Shown here in pieces: positions 1-9,980 of a DNA stretch of 53,202 nt (its first letter is position 1; each line of letters starts with the position of its first letter). A program made the position numbers and the translations under genes. The stretch covers positions 1 through 53,202 of the forward strand of contig JALTLF010000151.1 in assembly GCA_027005735.1 (NCBI GenBank), given 5' to 3'. Below the pieces are notes generated by a model. It did no database searches, was not told where the DNA came from, and worked only from the letters and a program-made list of their open reading frames with translations. Origin of the DNA: Chromatiales bacterium (lineage in GTDB: Bacteria; Pseudomonadota; Gammaproteobacteria; CAMYNG01).

Positions 1-19
1 GGGCGGAGCCATGCAGCGC

Positions 20-105
20 ATGGCGAAGACCCGGAATCCAGTGGCCAACGCGTTTCTCTGGATTCCGGATACACGCTGCGCGTGTTCCGGAATGACGGCG
101 TGTCG
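20..105. repeat. Intergenic palindromic repeat unit (CCGGAATCCAG...CTGGATTCCGG plus ACACGC/GCGTGT and TTCCGGAA)
   Basis: CCGGAATCCAG at 31-41 is inverted as CTGGATTCCGG at 58-68, followed by hairpin ACACGC-TGC-GCGTGT and TTCCGGAATGACGG; non-coding. Confidence 0.6.
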
Positions 106-207
106 TTGCGGGTTCAAAATCGCACCGAGGCGGCGCTCCTGCAGAGGCCTGTTTCAGTACAGAGGGAAAAGATCGATCTTCTCGCACCTCGTCACTCGCC
201 CCTGAAT

Positions 208-1026
208 TCATCGCATCCCCCGCGCGTGCCTGATCTGTTCCCAGGCGGCCTGGATCTCCTGGGTCTTTTCCTTGGCCACGGTGATCATCTCTTCGGGCAG
301 GCCGCGGGCCACCAGCTTGTCGGGGTGGTGCTGGTTCATCAGGCGGCGGTAGGCCTTCTTGACTTCGGCATCACTGGCATCGGGTGAGACACCCAGCGCG
401 CGGTAGGCATCGCCCAGCGTGGGGCCGCGCTGCGCGGCACCACCGCCAGTCCCGGCGCCCGCCTGGCCATGGAATTGCCGCTGGGCGACGACCATGGCCT
501 CCAGTTGTTCATAGACGAAACGCGATACGCGCAGGCATTCACAGACGTGGTGGAGCAGGCGACGCTCGGCCTCGTGCAGCCGGCCGTCGGCAAAGGCGGC
601 ATTGATCTGGATCTCGAGGAACATCTGGATGAGGGTGCGCCGGCCGTGACATTCGCGACGAAACTGTTCCAGTACGTCGTCGAGGGGAAAATCCGGCTGC
701 TTGCCTTCATTGAAGAGATTGATGGCCACCTTGCGCTGTTCCGCATCCAGCGCCATCTCGCGCATGACCGCCTCGGCCATGGCGATCTCATCGCGGCTGA
801 CGCGCCCATCCGCCTTGGCCAGCCGTCCCATGACACTGAACACGGCGGTAAAGAAGGCAGTCTGCACGCGTTGCTGGTCACCGGTCTGCCAGGACCCTGC
901 GCGCGTATCGAGGCCGGCGAGGCCCTCATCGAACGTGTGTCCCACCGCGGCACCCAGGATGGCGCTCACTGGCCCACCCAGCGCGTAACCGAAGGCACCG
1001 CCAATGATCTTGCCCCACCAACTCAC
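208..1026 (-). CDS. djlA: Co-chaperone DjlA (TerB-like domain plus C-terminal J domain)
   Basis: N-terminal glycine-rich membrane segment MSWWGKIIGGAFGYALGGPVSAILGAAVG; C-terminal J domain DAYRALGVSPDASDAEVKKAYRRLMNQHHPDK. Confidence 0.92.
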   Translation of the reverse strand: MSWWGKIIGGAFGYALGGPVSAILGAAVGHTFDEGLAGLDTRAGSWQTGDQQRVQTAFFTAVFSVMGRLAKADGRVSRDEIAMAEAVMREMALDAEQRKVAINLFNEGKQPDFPLDDVLEQFRRECHGRRTLIQMFLEIQINAAFADGRLHEAERRLLHHVCECLRVSRFVYEQLEAMVVAQRQFHGQAGAGTGGGAAQRGPTLGDAYRALGVSPDASDAEVKKAYRRLMNQHHPDKLVARGLPEEMITVAKEKTQEIQAAWEQIRHARGMR

Positions 1027-1268
1027 GATGATCCTCCACTGCCAGAAAAAAGCGCTGATCGTCCAGTACCGGACAGCGACATCTTACCCAGCGCCCGCAT
1101 GGCTTGCACACGCATCGCAGAAATCTGGAATGTCTCTAACTGTCGATACACGTTCGATGGCCGCACGGAAGCAAGCCGGGATAGCTTCTTTCCCCTCCCG
1201 CGCATTGATCACGCTGGCCGATTCTGACAAGATAAGATGCAAATAAGATATAACAAAAGCGAGTTTCG

Positions 1269-2135
1269 ATGCCTTCCACCCCCAAGGCACTGATTGACCA
1301 GAACCTGCGCCTGTTTTCCCTGCCCGAGATCGCCCTGCGCCTCACGGAGATGGTCGAAGATCCGGCTTGCAGCGTGGTGCGGATCGGCGAGGAGATCGCC
1401 CGTGACCCGGGGCTGAGCGCACGCCTGTTGCGCGTGGTCAACAGCCCTGTTTACGGCTTTCCCTCTGAGATCGACAGCATCCCCATGGCCATCACCATCC
1501 TCGGCACGCGGCAATTGCGTGACCTGGTACTGGCGACTTCCGTGTTCCAGGCCTTCGGCAAGGCTGACAGCAGCAAGCAGGACATGGAGGTATTCTGGGT
1601 TCACAGCATCACCTGCGCGCTCGCCGCCCGGGAGATCGCCAACGAACTCAAGCTGGGCTACGGCGAACGCCTCTTTGTCGCCGGCCTGCTGCACGATATC
1701 GGCAAGCTCGTCATGCTGAGCGCATTGCGGCACGAGTACCGTGAACTGATCACGCGACTACAGGACTCGCCCGCCTCCAGCCACGGCTCGCTGGAAAGGG
1801 AGATCTTCGGTTTCGATCACAGTGATATCGGCAGCGAACTGCTTGGCCGCTGGAACCTGCCGGAATCACTCATCGAGCCGGTGCGCTGTCACCACGCTCC
1901 GCAGAAGGCCCGCCAGTTTCGGCCTGACAGCTACATCGTGCACCTGGCCAATCACCTTGCCAACACCATAAGCCCCATCATCAGCCGCGACGACGCCCCC
2001 ATGCTGGCCCCGGAAACCCTGGCCACCCTCACCCTGGACGAAGACGGGCTCGAGGCCGTGGTGGCCCGCACGCGGGAAAAGCAACCGGCGGTCGTGGAGG
2101 TGCTCTACCCGGAAGCCAGAACGGCGACCGGCTAG
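1269..2135 (+). CDS. HDOD domain-containing protein
   Basis: LPEIALRLTEMVEDP...ARDPGLSARLLRVVNSPVYG...FVAGLLHDIGKLVM pattern of HDOD signalling proteins. Confidence 0.88.
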   Translation: MPSTPKALIDQNLRLFSLPEIALRLTEMVEDPACSVVRIGEEIARDPGLSARLLRVVNSPVYGFPSEIDSIPMAITILGTRQLRDLVLATSVFQAFGKADSSKQDMEVFWVHSITCALAAREIANELKLGYGERLFVAGLLHDIGKLVMLSALRHEYRELITRLQDSPASSHGSLEREIFGFDHSDIGSELLGRWNLPESLIEPVRCHHAPQKARQFRPDSYIVHLANHLANTISPIISRDDAPMLAPETLATLTLDEDGLEAVVARTREKQPAVVEVLYPEARTATG

Positions 2136-2163
2136 CCCGACCGGGAACAGGCGCGGGAAACAG

Positions 2164-2266
2164 ACGCCGGATCCGGCGTTCCGAATTCCACTGCCGTTCA
2201 CGGATCCCGGACTCTCGCCGGGTGGCTCCCGCCACCCGGATGAGGTCACCCGGACATCTCCGGGTT
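2164..2266. terminator. Cluster of three hairpins between convergent HDOD gene and DUF302 gene
   Basis: ACGCCGGATCCGGCGT (2164-2179); CCGGGTGGC-tccc-GCCACCCGG (2218-2239); CCCGGA-catc-TCCGGG-TTT (2249-2267). Confidence 0.5.
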
Positions 2267-2649
2267 TAGAGGGCGGCACATACCCGTTGCAGTCGCTCGC
2301 GCACTTCGCCGGCGAGTTCCTCGATACCTTCCTTGTCCACCAGGCCAAGGACAGCGGCCGGATCCATGAAGGCGACCACAACGGAGCCATCTTCTTCCTC
2401 GCGCACGACGACGTTGCAGGGCAGGAGCAGGCCGATGTCGGGATCGGCGCTCAGGGCCTTGTTGGCCAGTACCGGATTACAGGCACCGAGGATCTTGTAG
2501 GGGCGCTTGTCGATATCGAGCTTCTTCTTCATCACTGCCTTGACATCGATCTCGGTCAACACACCAAAGCCTTCCTTCTGCAACTCCTCGGTAACCTTCT
2601 CGACAGCCGCGTCGAAACCAAGTTGGGTCTTCGTGTCGAATCCATACAT
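2266..2649 (-). CDS. DUF302 domain-containing protein
   Basis: [36 protein letters not shown]...[15 protein letters not shown]...LLLPCNVVV matches the DUF302 pattern. Confidence 0.9.
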   Translation of the reverse strand: MYGFDTKTQLGFDAAVEKVTEELQKEGFGVLTEIDVKAVMKKKLDIDKRPYKILGACNPVLANKALSADPDIGLLLPCNVVVREEEDGSVVVAFMDPAAVLGLVDKEGIEELAGEVRERLQRVCAAL

Positions 2650-2678
2650 GCCTGCGATCTCCAGTTAAGTTTGTACGC

Positions 2679-3167
2679 TCATTTCGGTGGATTGGCCTCC
2701 CGCCAGGTCCGGTAGATCTCTTCCGGCCAGCGGGAAATGATCCAGTCGATGATAGCATCAATTTCCTCGTCGCTCAGTTTCTGCTTCCATGCCGGCATGC
2801 CCCCACCCTGGGCAAGGGTTCCGTTGCGGATGACGCCCTTGAGAACGTCACGCGAGTGATGCCAGGTGTGTGCAGTACCATTGAGGGGTGGCGGCGGGAA
2901 CCTGCCCTGGGCATTACGACGCTGCCAGTTGGGATCGCCCTCGGCTTCCCTGCCGTGGCAAACTGCGCAATTTTCACGGTACAAGCGCCCACCCGTCACC
3001 ACGCGCCCGAATTCCAGGCCACGGTCCAGCGGCGCGGAACCGGGCGGCGCGGTCGCCGGCGTGTGCGCCGCCGGCGGGCGGGCGGCCTGCCGCGGTGTAT
3101 CAGCTTCCGGTGAACAGGCCGCCAGCCCCAGCAGGGAGAGCACCACAATGAGGTTCCTGAGCTTCAT
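2679..3167 (-). CDS. Class I c-type cytochrome, probable lipoprotein
   Basis: Lipobox-like LLGLAACS; single heme motif CAVCH; distal Met in GGMPAWKQKLSDEEIDAIIDWI. Confidence 0.88.
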   Translation of the reverse strand: MKLRNLIVVLSLLGLAACSPEADTPRQAARPPAAHTPATAPPGSAPLDRGLEFGRVVTGGRLYRENCAVCHGREAEGDPNWQRRNAQGRFPPPPLNGTAHTWHHSRDVLKGVIRNGTLAQGGGMPAWKQKLSDEEIDAIIDWIISRWPEEIYRTWREANPPK

Positions 3168-3188
3168 GATGTTATTCCTCCCTGCAAT

Positions 3189-6100
3189 TCACGAGTCTGC
3201 CTTGAGCTGGCGCTTGCGCCACAGCAGGAATACCGCCGGCAGCACCACCAGGGTGAGGACGGTGGCCGAGACCATGCCGCCCACCATGGGCGCGGCGATG
3301 CGGCGCATGACCTCGGAGCCCGTGCCGCCGCCGAACATGATGGGCAGCAGGCCGGCGATGATGGCCGTCACCGTCATCATGATGGGCCGCACGCGCAGCA
3401 GGGCGCCCTCGGTGACCGCCTCCTGCAGTTCTTCCAGACTCAGGTGATGCACATGGCCCGCCTGCGCCTGACGGCGATGCAGGGCCTGGTTGAGATAGAC
3501 CAGCATGATGACGCCGATCTCCACCGCCACACCGGCCAGCGCGATGAAGCCCACGCCCACCGCCACGGACATGTTGTAGCCCAGCAGGTAGAGTAGCCAG
3601 TAGCCACCCAGCAGGGCCAGCGGCAGGGTGCCCATGATGATCATGACCTCGGTGAAGTTACGGAAGTTGAGGTACAGCAGGAGGATGATGATCACCAGGG
3701 TCAGGGGCACCACGATCATCAGGCGTTCCTTGGCACGCACCATGTACTCGTACTGGCCGGACCAGGAAACGGAGTAGCCGGGTGGCAGTTCCACCTGTTC
3801 CGCCACTGCGCGCTGGGCGCGCTCGACGTAGGAGCCGATGCCAACACCGTCCTCGAGATCCACGAAGGTCCAGCCGTTGGGACGCGCATTCTCGCTCTTG
3901 ATCATGGCCGGCCCGTCCTCGACACGGATGTGCGCCACTTCACCCAGGGCGATGCGCGCCCCGCGTGGCGTGACAATGGGCAGGTTACGCAGGCGGTCCA
4001 CCGAGTCGCGCACCTCACGCGGGTAACGCACGTTGATGGGATAACGCTCCAGTCCCTCCACGCTCTCGGCGACGTTCATGCCACCCACGGCGGTGCGCAC
4101 CACGTCCTGCACGTCGGCGATATTCAGGCCGAAACGCGAGGCGGCGACGCGATCGATATCGACGGTGACGTAACGTCCGCCCACGGTGCGTTCCGAGAAG
4201 GCCGACAGGGTACCCGGTACGGTCTGCACCACCTCCTCGATACGCTTGCCGATCTCCTGGATGACATTGAGATCGGGACCCGAGACCTTGATACCCACCG
4301 GGGTCTTGATACCCGTGGCCAGCATGTCGATGCGGGTCTTGATGGGCCACACCCAGGCATTGGTCAGGCCCGGGAACTTGAGGAGGGCGTTGAATTCCTC
4401 CTTGAGTTTCGCCACCGTCATGCCCTCGCGCCACTCGCTGCGGGGTTTGAGCAGCACGGTGGTCTCGATCATGGTCAGGGGCGCCGGATCGGTGGCGGTA
4501 TCGGCACGGCCGATCTTGCCGAACACGCGCTTGACCTCGGGCACGGTGCGAATGAGGCGATCCGTCTGTTGCAGGATCTGCTGCGCCTTGCCCACCGAGA
4601 TCCCCGGGAAGGTGGTCGGCATGTACATCATGTCGCCCTCGTCGAGATCGGGCATGAATTCCGAATCGACATTCATGATGGGGACGATGATGGTCACGGC
4701 CGCCACCAGGGCGATGACCAGCACGGTACCGGGGCGCCGCAGGACGAAATTGATGAATGGCCGATAACCTGCGATGAGCACGCGGTTGACGGGATTCTCG
4801 TGCTCCGGCCGGATATGCCCGCGGATGAAATACCCCATCAATACCGGCACCAGGGTTATGGAGAGCCCCGCCGCCGCGGCCATGGCATAGGTCTTGGTAA
4901 AGGCCAGCGGCGCGAACAGGCGACCCTCCTGCGCCTCCAGGGTAAATACCGGCAGGAAGGACAGGGTGATGATCAGCAGGGAGAAGAACAACGGTGGGCC
5001 CACTTCGCGGGTCGCCTCGCGCATGATACGCCAGCGGTTTTCGTCGGTGAGCGGTTCCTTCTCGATGTGCTTGTGCACATTCTCGATCATGACGATGGCC
5101 GCATCCACCATGGCGCCGATGGCAATGGCGATACCGCCCAGCGACATGATATTGGCATTGATGCCCTGGGCATGCATGATGACGAACGCCGCCAGGATAC
5201 CGATGGGCAAGCTGATGATGGCCACCAGCGCCGAGCGCAGGTGGAACAGGAACACCGCGCACACCAGGGCGACGACGAGGAACTCCTCCAGCAGCTTGCC
5301 GTTGAGCGTATCCACCGCGCGCTCGATGAGCTGGGAGCGATCATAGGTCTCGACGATCTCCACGCCTTCCGGCAGGCCGGCCTGCAGCTCCTTCAGCTTG
5401 CGCTTGACGCCTTCGATGGTGGTCAGGGCATTTTCGCCGAAACGCATGACGATGATGCCGCCGACGACTTCACCCTCGCCGTCCAGTTCGGCGATGCCGC
5501 GGCGCATTTGCGGCCCGATACGCACCTCGGCGACATCCTTGAGCAGGATGGGCGTGCCACGATCATTGACGCCGAGGGGAATACGCCGCAGGTCGTCGAG
5601 ATCGTCGATATATCCCGTGGCGCGTACCATGAACTCCGCCTCGGCCATCTCGATGACCGATCCCCCCACTTCCTGGTTGGCACGCTTGATGGCCATGCGC
5701 ACCTTCTGCAGGGGCAGGTTGTAGGCGCGCAGGCGGTCCGGATCCAGCACCACCTGGTACTGCTTTACCATGCCGCCTATGGTGGCCACCTCGGAGACCC
5801 CTTCGACGGTCTGCAGCTCGTACTTCAGGAACCAGTCCTGCAGGGAACGCAGCTGCGCCAGGTCGTTCTGGCCGGTGCGATCCACCAGGGCATATTCATA
5901 GACCCAGCCGACGCCGGTGGCATCCGGGCCAAGGGCGGAGCGGGCCTCGGGCGGCAGGCGGCTGGCCACCTGGCTGAGGTACTCCAGCACGCGGGAACGC
6001 GCCCAGTAGGGATCCGTGCCGTCTTCGAAGATGATATACACGTAGGAATCATTGAAGAAGGAGTAGCCCCGCACGGTCACCGCCCCCGGCACCGACAGCA

Positions 6101-6317
6101 TGGCGGTGGTCAGGGGATAGGTGACCTGGTCCTCCACCACCCGGGGCGCCTGCCCCGGGTAGGTGGTCTTGATGATGACCTGTACGTCGGAGAGATCGGG
6201 GATGGCGTCCAGCGGCGTGTTCTTCACCGCGTACAGGCCCCAGCCGATCAACACCACGGTCAACAACAGAACCAGGAAGCGGTTCCCCAGTGACCAGTCA
6301 ATAATGCGATTGATCAT
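3189..6317 (-). CDS. cusA: CusA/CzcA family heavy-metal efflux RND permease
   Basis: 1042 aa; MINRIIDWSLGNRFLVLLLTVVLIGWGLYAVKNTPLDAIPDLSDVQVIIKTTYPGQAP...; multiple TM helices typical of HME-RND. Confidence 0.95.
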   Translation of the reverse strand: MINRIIDWSLGNRFLVLLLTVVLIGWGLYAVKNTPLDAIPDLSDVQVIIKTTYPGQAPRVVEDQVTYPLTTAMLSVPGAVTVRGYSFFNDSYVYIIFEDGTDPYWARSRVLEYLSQVASRLPPEARSALGPDATGVGWVYEYALVDRTGQNDLAQLRSLQDWFLKYELQTVEGVSEVATIGGMVKQYQVVLDPDRLRAYNLPLQKVRMAIKRANQEVGGSVIEMAEAEFMVRATGYIDDLDDLRRIPLGVNDRGTPILLKDVAEVRIGPQMRRGIAELDGEGEVVGGIIVMRFGENALTTIEGVKRKLKELQAGLPEGVEIVETYDRSQLIERAVDTLNGKLLEEFLVVALVCAVFLFHLRSALVAIISLPIGILAAFVIMHAQGINANIMSLGGIAIAIGAMVDAAIVMIENVHKHIEKEPLTDENRWRIMREATREVGPPLFFSLLIITLSFLPVFTLEAQEGRLFAPLAFTKTYAMAAAAGLSITLVPVLMGYFIRGHIRPEHENPVNRVLIAGYRPFINFVLRRPGTVLVIALVAAVTIIVPIMNVDSEFMPDLDEGDMMYMPTTFPGISVGKAQQILQQTDRLIRTVPEVKRVFGKIGRADTATDPAPLTMIETTVLLKPRSEWREGMTVAKLKEEFNALLKFPGLTNAWVWPIKTRIDMLATGIKTPVGIKVSGPDLNVIQEIGKRIEEVVQTVPGTLSAFSERTVGGRYVTVDIDRVAASRFGLNIADVQDVVRTAVGGMNVAESVEGLERYPINVRYPREVRDSVDRLRNLPIVTPRGARIALGEVAHIRVEDGPAMIKSENARPNGWTFVDLEDGVGIGSYVERAQRAVAEQVELPPGYSVSWSGQYEYMVRAKERLMIVVPLTLVIIILLLYLNFRNFTEVMIIMGTLPLALLGGYWLLYLLGYNMSVAVGVGFIALAGVAVEIGVIMLVYLNQALHRRQAQAGHVHHLSLEELQEAVTEGALLRVRPIMMTVTAIIAGLLPIMFGGGTGSEVMRRIAAPMVGGMVSATVLTLVVLPAVFLLWRKRQLKADS

Positions 6318-6329
6318 GATCGGCTCCCC

Positions 6330-7976
6330 TTAGTCCATTTTCATGATGGATTTGATGACATAGCCGTGGGTGGTCTCCTCCAGCTCGAAGTGCACCTTGT
6401 CTTCGGGCTTGAGAGCGGAGAGATCCACGTCCTCGGCAACATTGAAGAACATGGTCATCTCGGGCCATTCCAGCGCGGGAATGGGATCATGAGTTATCTT
6501 GATGCGCGCCTCGTCCGGGAGCACCTCGCGCACCACGCCCATGCCCATGACACCGGGCGCCGCCATGTCGTGACCGGCCTGCGCCTCGGCAGGGGGCTCG
6601 GCAGCGGCCTGCGGCGCCGTCATGCGCGCCAGGCTAGCCTTGAGGCTGGCCTCGGAATCGATGAGGAACTGGGCCGAGGTCACCACCATCTCGCCTGCGG
6701 CGAGGCCTTCCTTGATCTCGATATAGTCACCGGACTCGATACCGGCTACCACCGGGCGCGCGGCAAAGCGCCCTTCGCCCAGGGCTACAATGACGCGCTC
6801 CTCGCTGCCGGTACGGATCAATGCCTCGCGCGGGATGGAGACGACGTTCTCTTTGGCGCCACCATAGATGTGCACGGCGGCAAACATGCCCGGCTTGAGC
6901 GACTCGCCGGGGTTGTCGAAACGCAGGCGTGCGCGCAGGGTACGGGTCTTGGGATCGAGATTCGGGTAGATGTATTCCACCTTGCCTTCCCAGACGAAAC
7001 CCGGCAGATATCCGAGACGCACCTCGGCGTTCTGTCCGACCTTGACCCAGTCGGCCTGGCTCTCGAAGACCTCGGCAAGCAACCACACCGAGGAGAGATC
7101 CGCCAGGCTCATGACCTTCATCTTGGGCGTGACATACATGCCTTCGCGGATGCTCAGGTCCTCGATGATGCCGTCCTGGGAGGCATAGACCTTGACGTAC
7201 TGGTCGATCTCCCGCGTGCGACTGAGGCGCTTGATCTGCGACTGGGCGAAACCCAGCGCCACGAGGCGCTCGCGCGAGGCGCGGATGAGACGCTGGTTGC
7301 CGGTACGCAGGGCCTGTATGTATTCCTCCTGGGCATTGACCAGTTCGGGAGAATAGACCTCGAACAGCAACTGCCCCTTCCTGACCCGCTCGCCCTCGGA
7401 CTTGACCAGCAGTTTCTCGATCCAGCCCCGGGTACGCAGGTGGATATGGGTGATGAGGTTTTCATTGAAGTCCACGTAGCCCACCGTGTCGATACGGCGC
7501 CACAGCTTGCCCACTTCCGCCTGCGCGGTACGCACGCCGAGGTTGTTCTCCACCGCCGGCGAGATACGCACCGTGGGACCCTCGTCGCCGCCACCGGCCT
7601 CATCGGCATACACCGGGATGTAGTCCATGCCCATGTCGTCCTTCATGGGAACCTTGGAGGTGATCGCCGGGTTCATGGGATTGCGGTAGAACAGAATACG
7701 GCGTTCGCCACCGCCACCCGCCGCGGCCTGGGCCTGGGGTTCGGCCTCCTTTTCCACCAGCGTCATGCCGCAGATGGGGCAGGAACCCGGCTTGTCGCGG
7801 ATGATATTGGGGTGCATGGGGCAGACATACTTGGGATCCAGGTGTGCCTCGGCATGCTCCAGCGCCGTCTCCGGGGCCGCGCCCTCGGCCGGGGTCTGCT
7901 CGTCGCTGCAGGCCGCCAGTGCAAGAACCAGCAGGCCGACAAGGGAAAGACTCAGAACTCGCCAAACGGTTTTCAT
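6330..7976 (-). CDS. cusB: CusB-like RND periplasmic adaptor with N-terminal heavy-metal-binding domain and C-terminal CusF-like domain
   Basis: Lipobox [31 protein letters not shown]; adaptor core; C-terminal [34 protein letters not shown] resembles CusF. Confidence 0.93.
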   Translation of the reverse strand: MKTVWRVLSLSLVGLLVLALAACSDEQTPAEGAAPETALEHAEAHLDPKYVCPMHPNIIRDKPGSCPICGMTLVEKEAEPQAQAAAGGGGERRILFYRNPMNPAITSKVPMKDDMGMDYIPVYADEAGGGDEGPTVRISPAVENNLGVRTAQAEVGKLWRRIDTVGYVDFNENLITHIHLRTRGWIEKLLVKSEGERVRKGQLLFEVYSPELVNAQEEYIQALRTGNQRLIRASRERLVALGFAQSQIKRLSRTREIDQYVKVYASQDGIIEDLSIREGMYVTPKMKVMSLADLSSVWLLAEVFESQADWVKVGQNAEVRLGYLPGFVWEGKVEYIYPNLDPKTRTLRARLRFDNPGESLKPGMFAAVHIYGGAKENVVSIPREALIRTGSEERVIVALGEGRFAARPVVAGIESGDYIEIKEGLAAGEMVVTSAQFLIDSEASLKASLARMTAPQAAAEPPAEAQAGHDMAAPGVMGMGVVREVLPDEARIKITHDPIPALEWPEMTMFFNVAEDVDLSALKPEDKVHFELEETTHGYVIKSIMKMD

Positions 7977-9271
7977 CGCTCTTCTCCAAGAAGGTAGTTC
8001 AGACCGGCCTGTACCTTGGCGCGGTCGATCTTGAGGCGCAGGGCCTTCAGTTCGGTTTCAAATTCGACAATGCGCGCGCGCACGAGGGTGAGGAAATCGC
8101 CCTCGTCGGACTGGTAGGCGCTGAGTGCCGCACTGGCGTTTTCGTTGGAACGCGGGATCAGTTCACGCTGGTAGTACTGGATACGTTCATCGAGGCTGAC
8201 GCGATCCGCCTCCAGTCGCTCGAACATGCGCTTGAGGGACAGACGCTGATCGGCGAGGCGGTATTCCGCCGCGTTGCGTTCGTGTTCCCGCGCATTGAGG
8301 ATGCGGTCCTGCCGGTTGCCGGTGAACAGGGGAACGTCGAGGACCACCATGGCGGAGACGAAATCGGTCCGCGCCGTGCCATTGGGGTTCAGGCCGTCCC
8401 GGCTGCCATAGGTGATATCCACCATCCAGCCGGGGCTATAGGCCTCGCGCGCGAGATCCACGCCGTCGTTGCTCACCGCCACTTCCTGCTGGGCCGCCCT
8501 GATGAGGGGGTGAGCGGTGAGAACTTCCTGCAGGCCGGCGTTCCGCGACGGCGGAATGGCAGGCAGCCGGGCGGAGAGTGCGCGCGCCGCATGTTCGCTG
8601 CCGATCCAGCGCGCCAGTTGAGCGCGCATGCGTTCCTGGCGATTGCGAATGCGTTCTTCGCGGTCCTCGAGCAGGCCGTATTCCAGTTGCGCCTGGATGT
8701 AGTCCTGCTGCTTGCCGCGGCCGGCGGCGTACTGGCCTTCGGTGATGTCCAGCAACTGCTGGAACAGGCCGCGCGTCTTGCGCACGATGTTTTCCGCCTC
8801 GCGCCAGTAATAGACCTCCAGCCAGGCCTCGCGGACCGAACGCAACACCATGCGGCGGCGGTTCTCGGCCCGCGCCTCGGCAACGCCGGACATGTTGCCG
8901 GCACGGCGGGCGCGGATCTCCAGGGTGTCGCCGCGGGGGAACATCTGCCGGATGCCGATCTGCATCTGGGTCATGGCTTCCTGGTCCAGCCGGTAGGAAT
9001 CGACAGGCACGTTCATGGCCCCCAGCTTCAGCTGCGGGTCGGGCAGGGTATCGGCGGCGATGCGCTGTTCCTGGAAGGAACGCACCTGCTCGCCGAGGGC
9101 GCTGATCAGGGGATCCTGCCGTAGCGCCAGATCCTCTGCCTCGCGCAGTCCCAGCGCCACACCCAGCTCAGCAGCGTGGACGCTGCCGCCGGCCCACAGG
9201 CTCATGCCCATCAATAGCCCGGCCATCAGGCCCGGCCAGGCACCGGGCCTGGTCAAAATTTGCACTCTCAT
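7973..9271 (-). CDS. cusC: TolC family outer-membrane protein (CusC-like)
   Basis: [26 protein letters not shown]...[14 protein letters not shown]; position in cusCBA order; 4 bp overlap with cusB. Confidence 0.88.
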   Translation of the reverse strand: MRVQILTRPGAWPGLMAGLLMGMSLWAGGSVHAAELGVALGLREAEDLALRQDPLISALGEQVRSFQEQRIAADTLPDPQLKLGAMNVPVDSYRLDQEAMTQMQIGIRQMFPRGDTLEIRARRAGNMSGVAEARAENRRRMVLRSVREAWLEVYYWREAENIVRKTRGLFQQLLDITEGQYAAGRGKQQDYIQAQLEYGLLEDREERIRNRQERMRAQLARWIGSEHAARALSARLPAIPPSRNAGLQEVLTAHPLIRAAQQEVAVSNDGVDLAREAYSPGWMVDITYGSRDGLNPNGTARTDFVSAMVVLDVPLFTGNRQDRILNAREHERNAAEYRLADQRLSLKRMFERLEADRVSLDERIQYYQRELIPRSNENASAALSAYQSDEGDFLTLVRARIVEFETELKALRLKIDRAKVQAGLNYLLGEER

Positions 9272-9368
9272 GTTGAAAATCCCTCGCGATACGAAATCCG
9301 TAAATCCTGCATTCTAGTCCAGTGATCAGCAGGCAGATACCGTCCATTGACCCGTTCCCTGCCGCATC

Positions 9369-9388
9369 GGCAAACCGACAGGCAAACC
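9369..9388. promoter_or_regulatory. Tandem direct repeat GGCAAACC-gaca-GGCAAACC upstream of cusC
   Basis: Two identical octamers, 12 bp period, about 100 bp upstream of the cusC start. Confidence 0.35.
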
Positions 9389-9428
9389 AGGGAGGTGTTT
9401 CGGCGAGAAAACCGGGGTATCCGCCCGA

Positions 9429-9785
9429 TCAGGCGGCAGGCCGGGGAGGCCGGAGATACGGTCGTGAGTCGAGGTGGGTGGGAATGGCGTGGCCTTCGGC
9501 GCTCAGGGTGTCCGGCCCGGGGACAATCTCGGCGCGTACATGCACGAGTAGCGCCCCGGTGACGAAGCTGGCGCACATGTCACACTGGCTGGGACAGGCC
9601 TGCTCGCAGCACTGGTGGGCATCCTGCTCGTGGGACGCGCAGGCGCGATCATGGCCGGCAGAGGCCGACAGCGTCGCGTTGTCGCCCGCGGGCGCGGGCA
9701 TGCCCGCCATCACCGGCAGGGGCACCGCCACCGCCAGCGACAGCAGAAGGTAGAAACGCGCTGCCTGTTTGAGAAATCCCGTCAT
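9429..9785 (-). CDS. Small exported Cys/His-rich protein, possible metal-binding (DUF2946/CopL-like)
   Basis: 118 aa from ATG at 9785; signal peptide FYLLLSLAVAVPLPVMA; HDRACASHEQDAHQCCEQACPSQCDMC; head of the cus cluster. Confidence 0.65.
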   Translation of the reverse strand: MTGFLKQAARFYLLLSLAVAVPLPVMAGMPAPAGDNATLSASAGHDRACASHEQDAHQCCEQACPSQCDMCASFVTGALLVHVRAEIVPGPDTLSAEGHAIPTHLDSRPYLRPPRPAA

Positions 9786-9878
9786 ATGTCCGCTAAACAA
9801 TAGAGCAACATCAGCTGTGGTCGCTTCGGTGGGACCCCATTGTTGCCGCCACGCATGACCAGCAAGTGTAGGCCATAC

Positions 9879-9901
9879 CATAGCCGGCCACAACGGCTAT
9901 G
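9879..9901. promoter_or_regulatory. Inverted repeat CATAGCCG-gccacaa-CGGCTATG in divergent intergenic region
   Basis: Perfect 8-7-8 palindrome between the divergent small Cys-rich gene and ppk. Confidence 0.4.
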
Positions 9902-9904
9902 ACC

Positions 9905-9918
9905 CTGATCCGGATCAA
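9905..9918. promoter_or_regulatory. Candidate FNR/Anr box CTGATCCGGATCAA
   Basis: 9 of 10 specified positions match TTGAT-N4-ATCAA. Confidence 0.4.
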
Positions 9919-9980
9919 TGGTTCCCCGGCCGGGAGGGGATCGCATCCCTGAGACAGGGCACTAATTCCGTGTCTATACT

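Noticed and set aside
3930-6293. 787-codon ORF antisense to cusA
   Set aside because: Asp/His/Gly-rich mirror translation of a conserved RND gene; no independent evidence.
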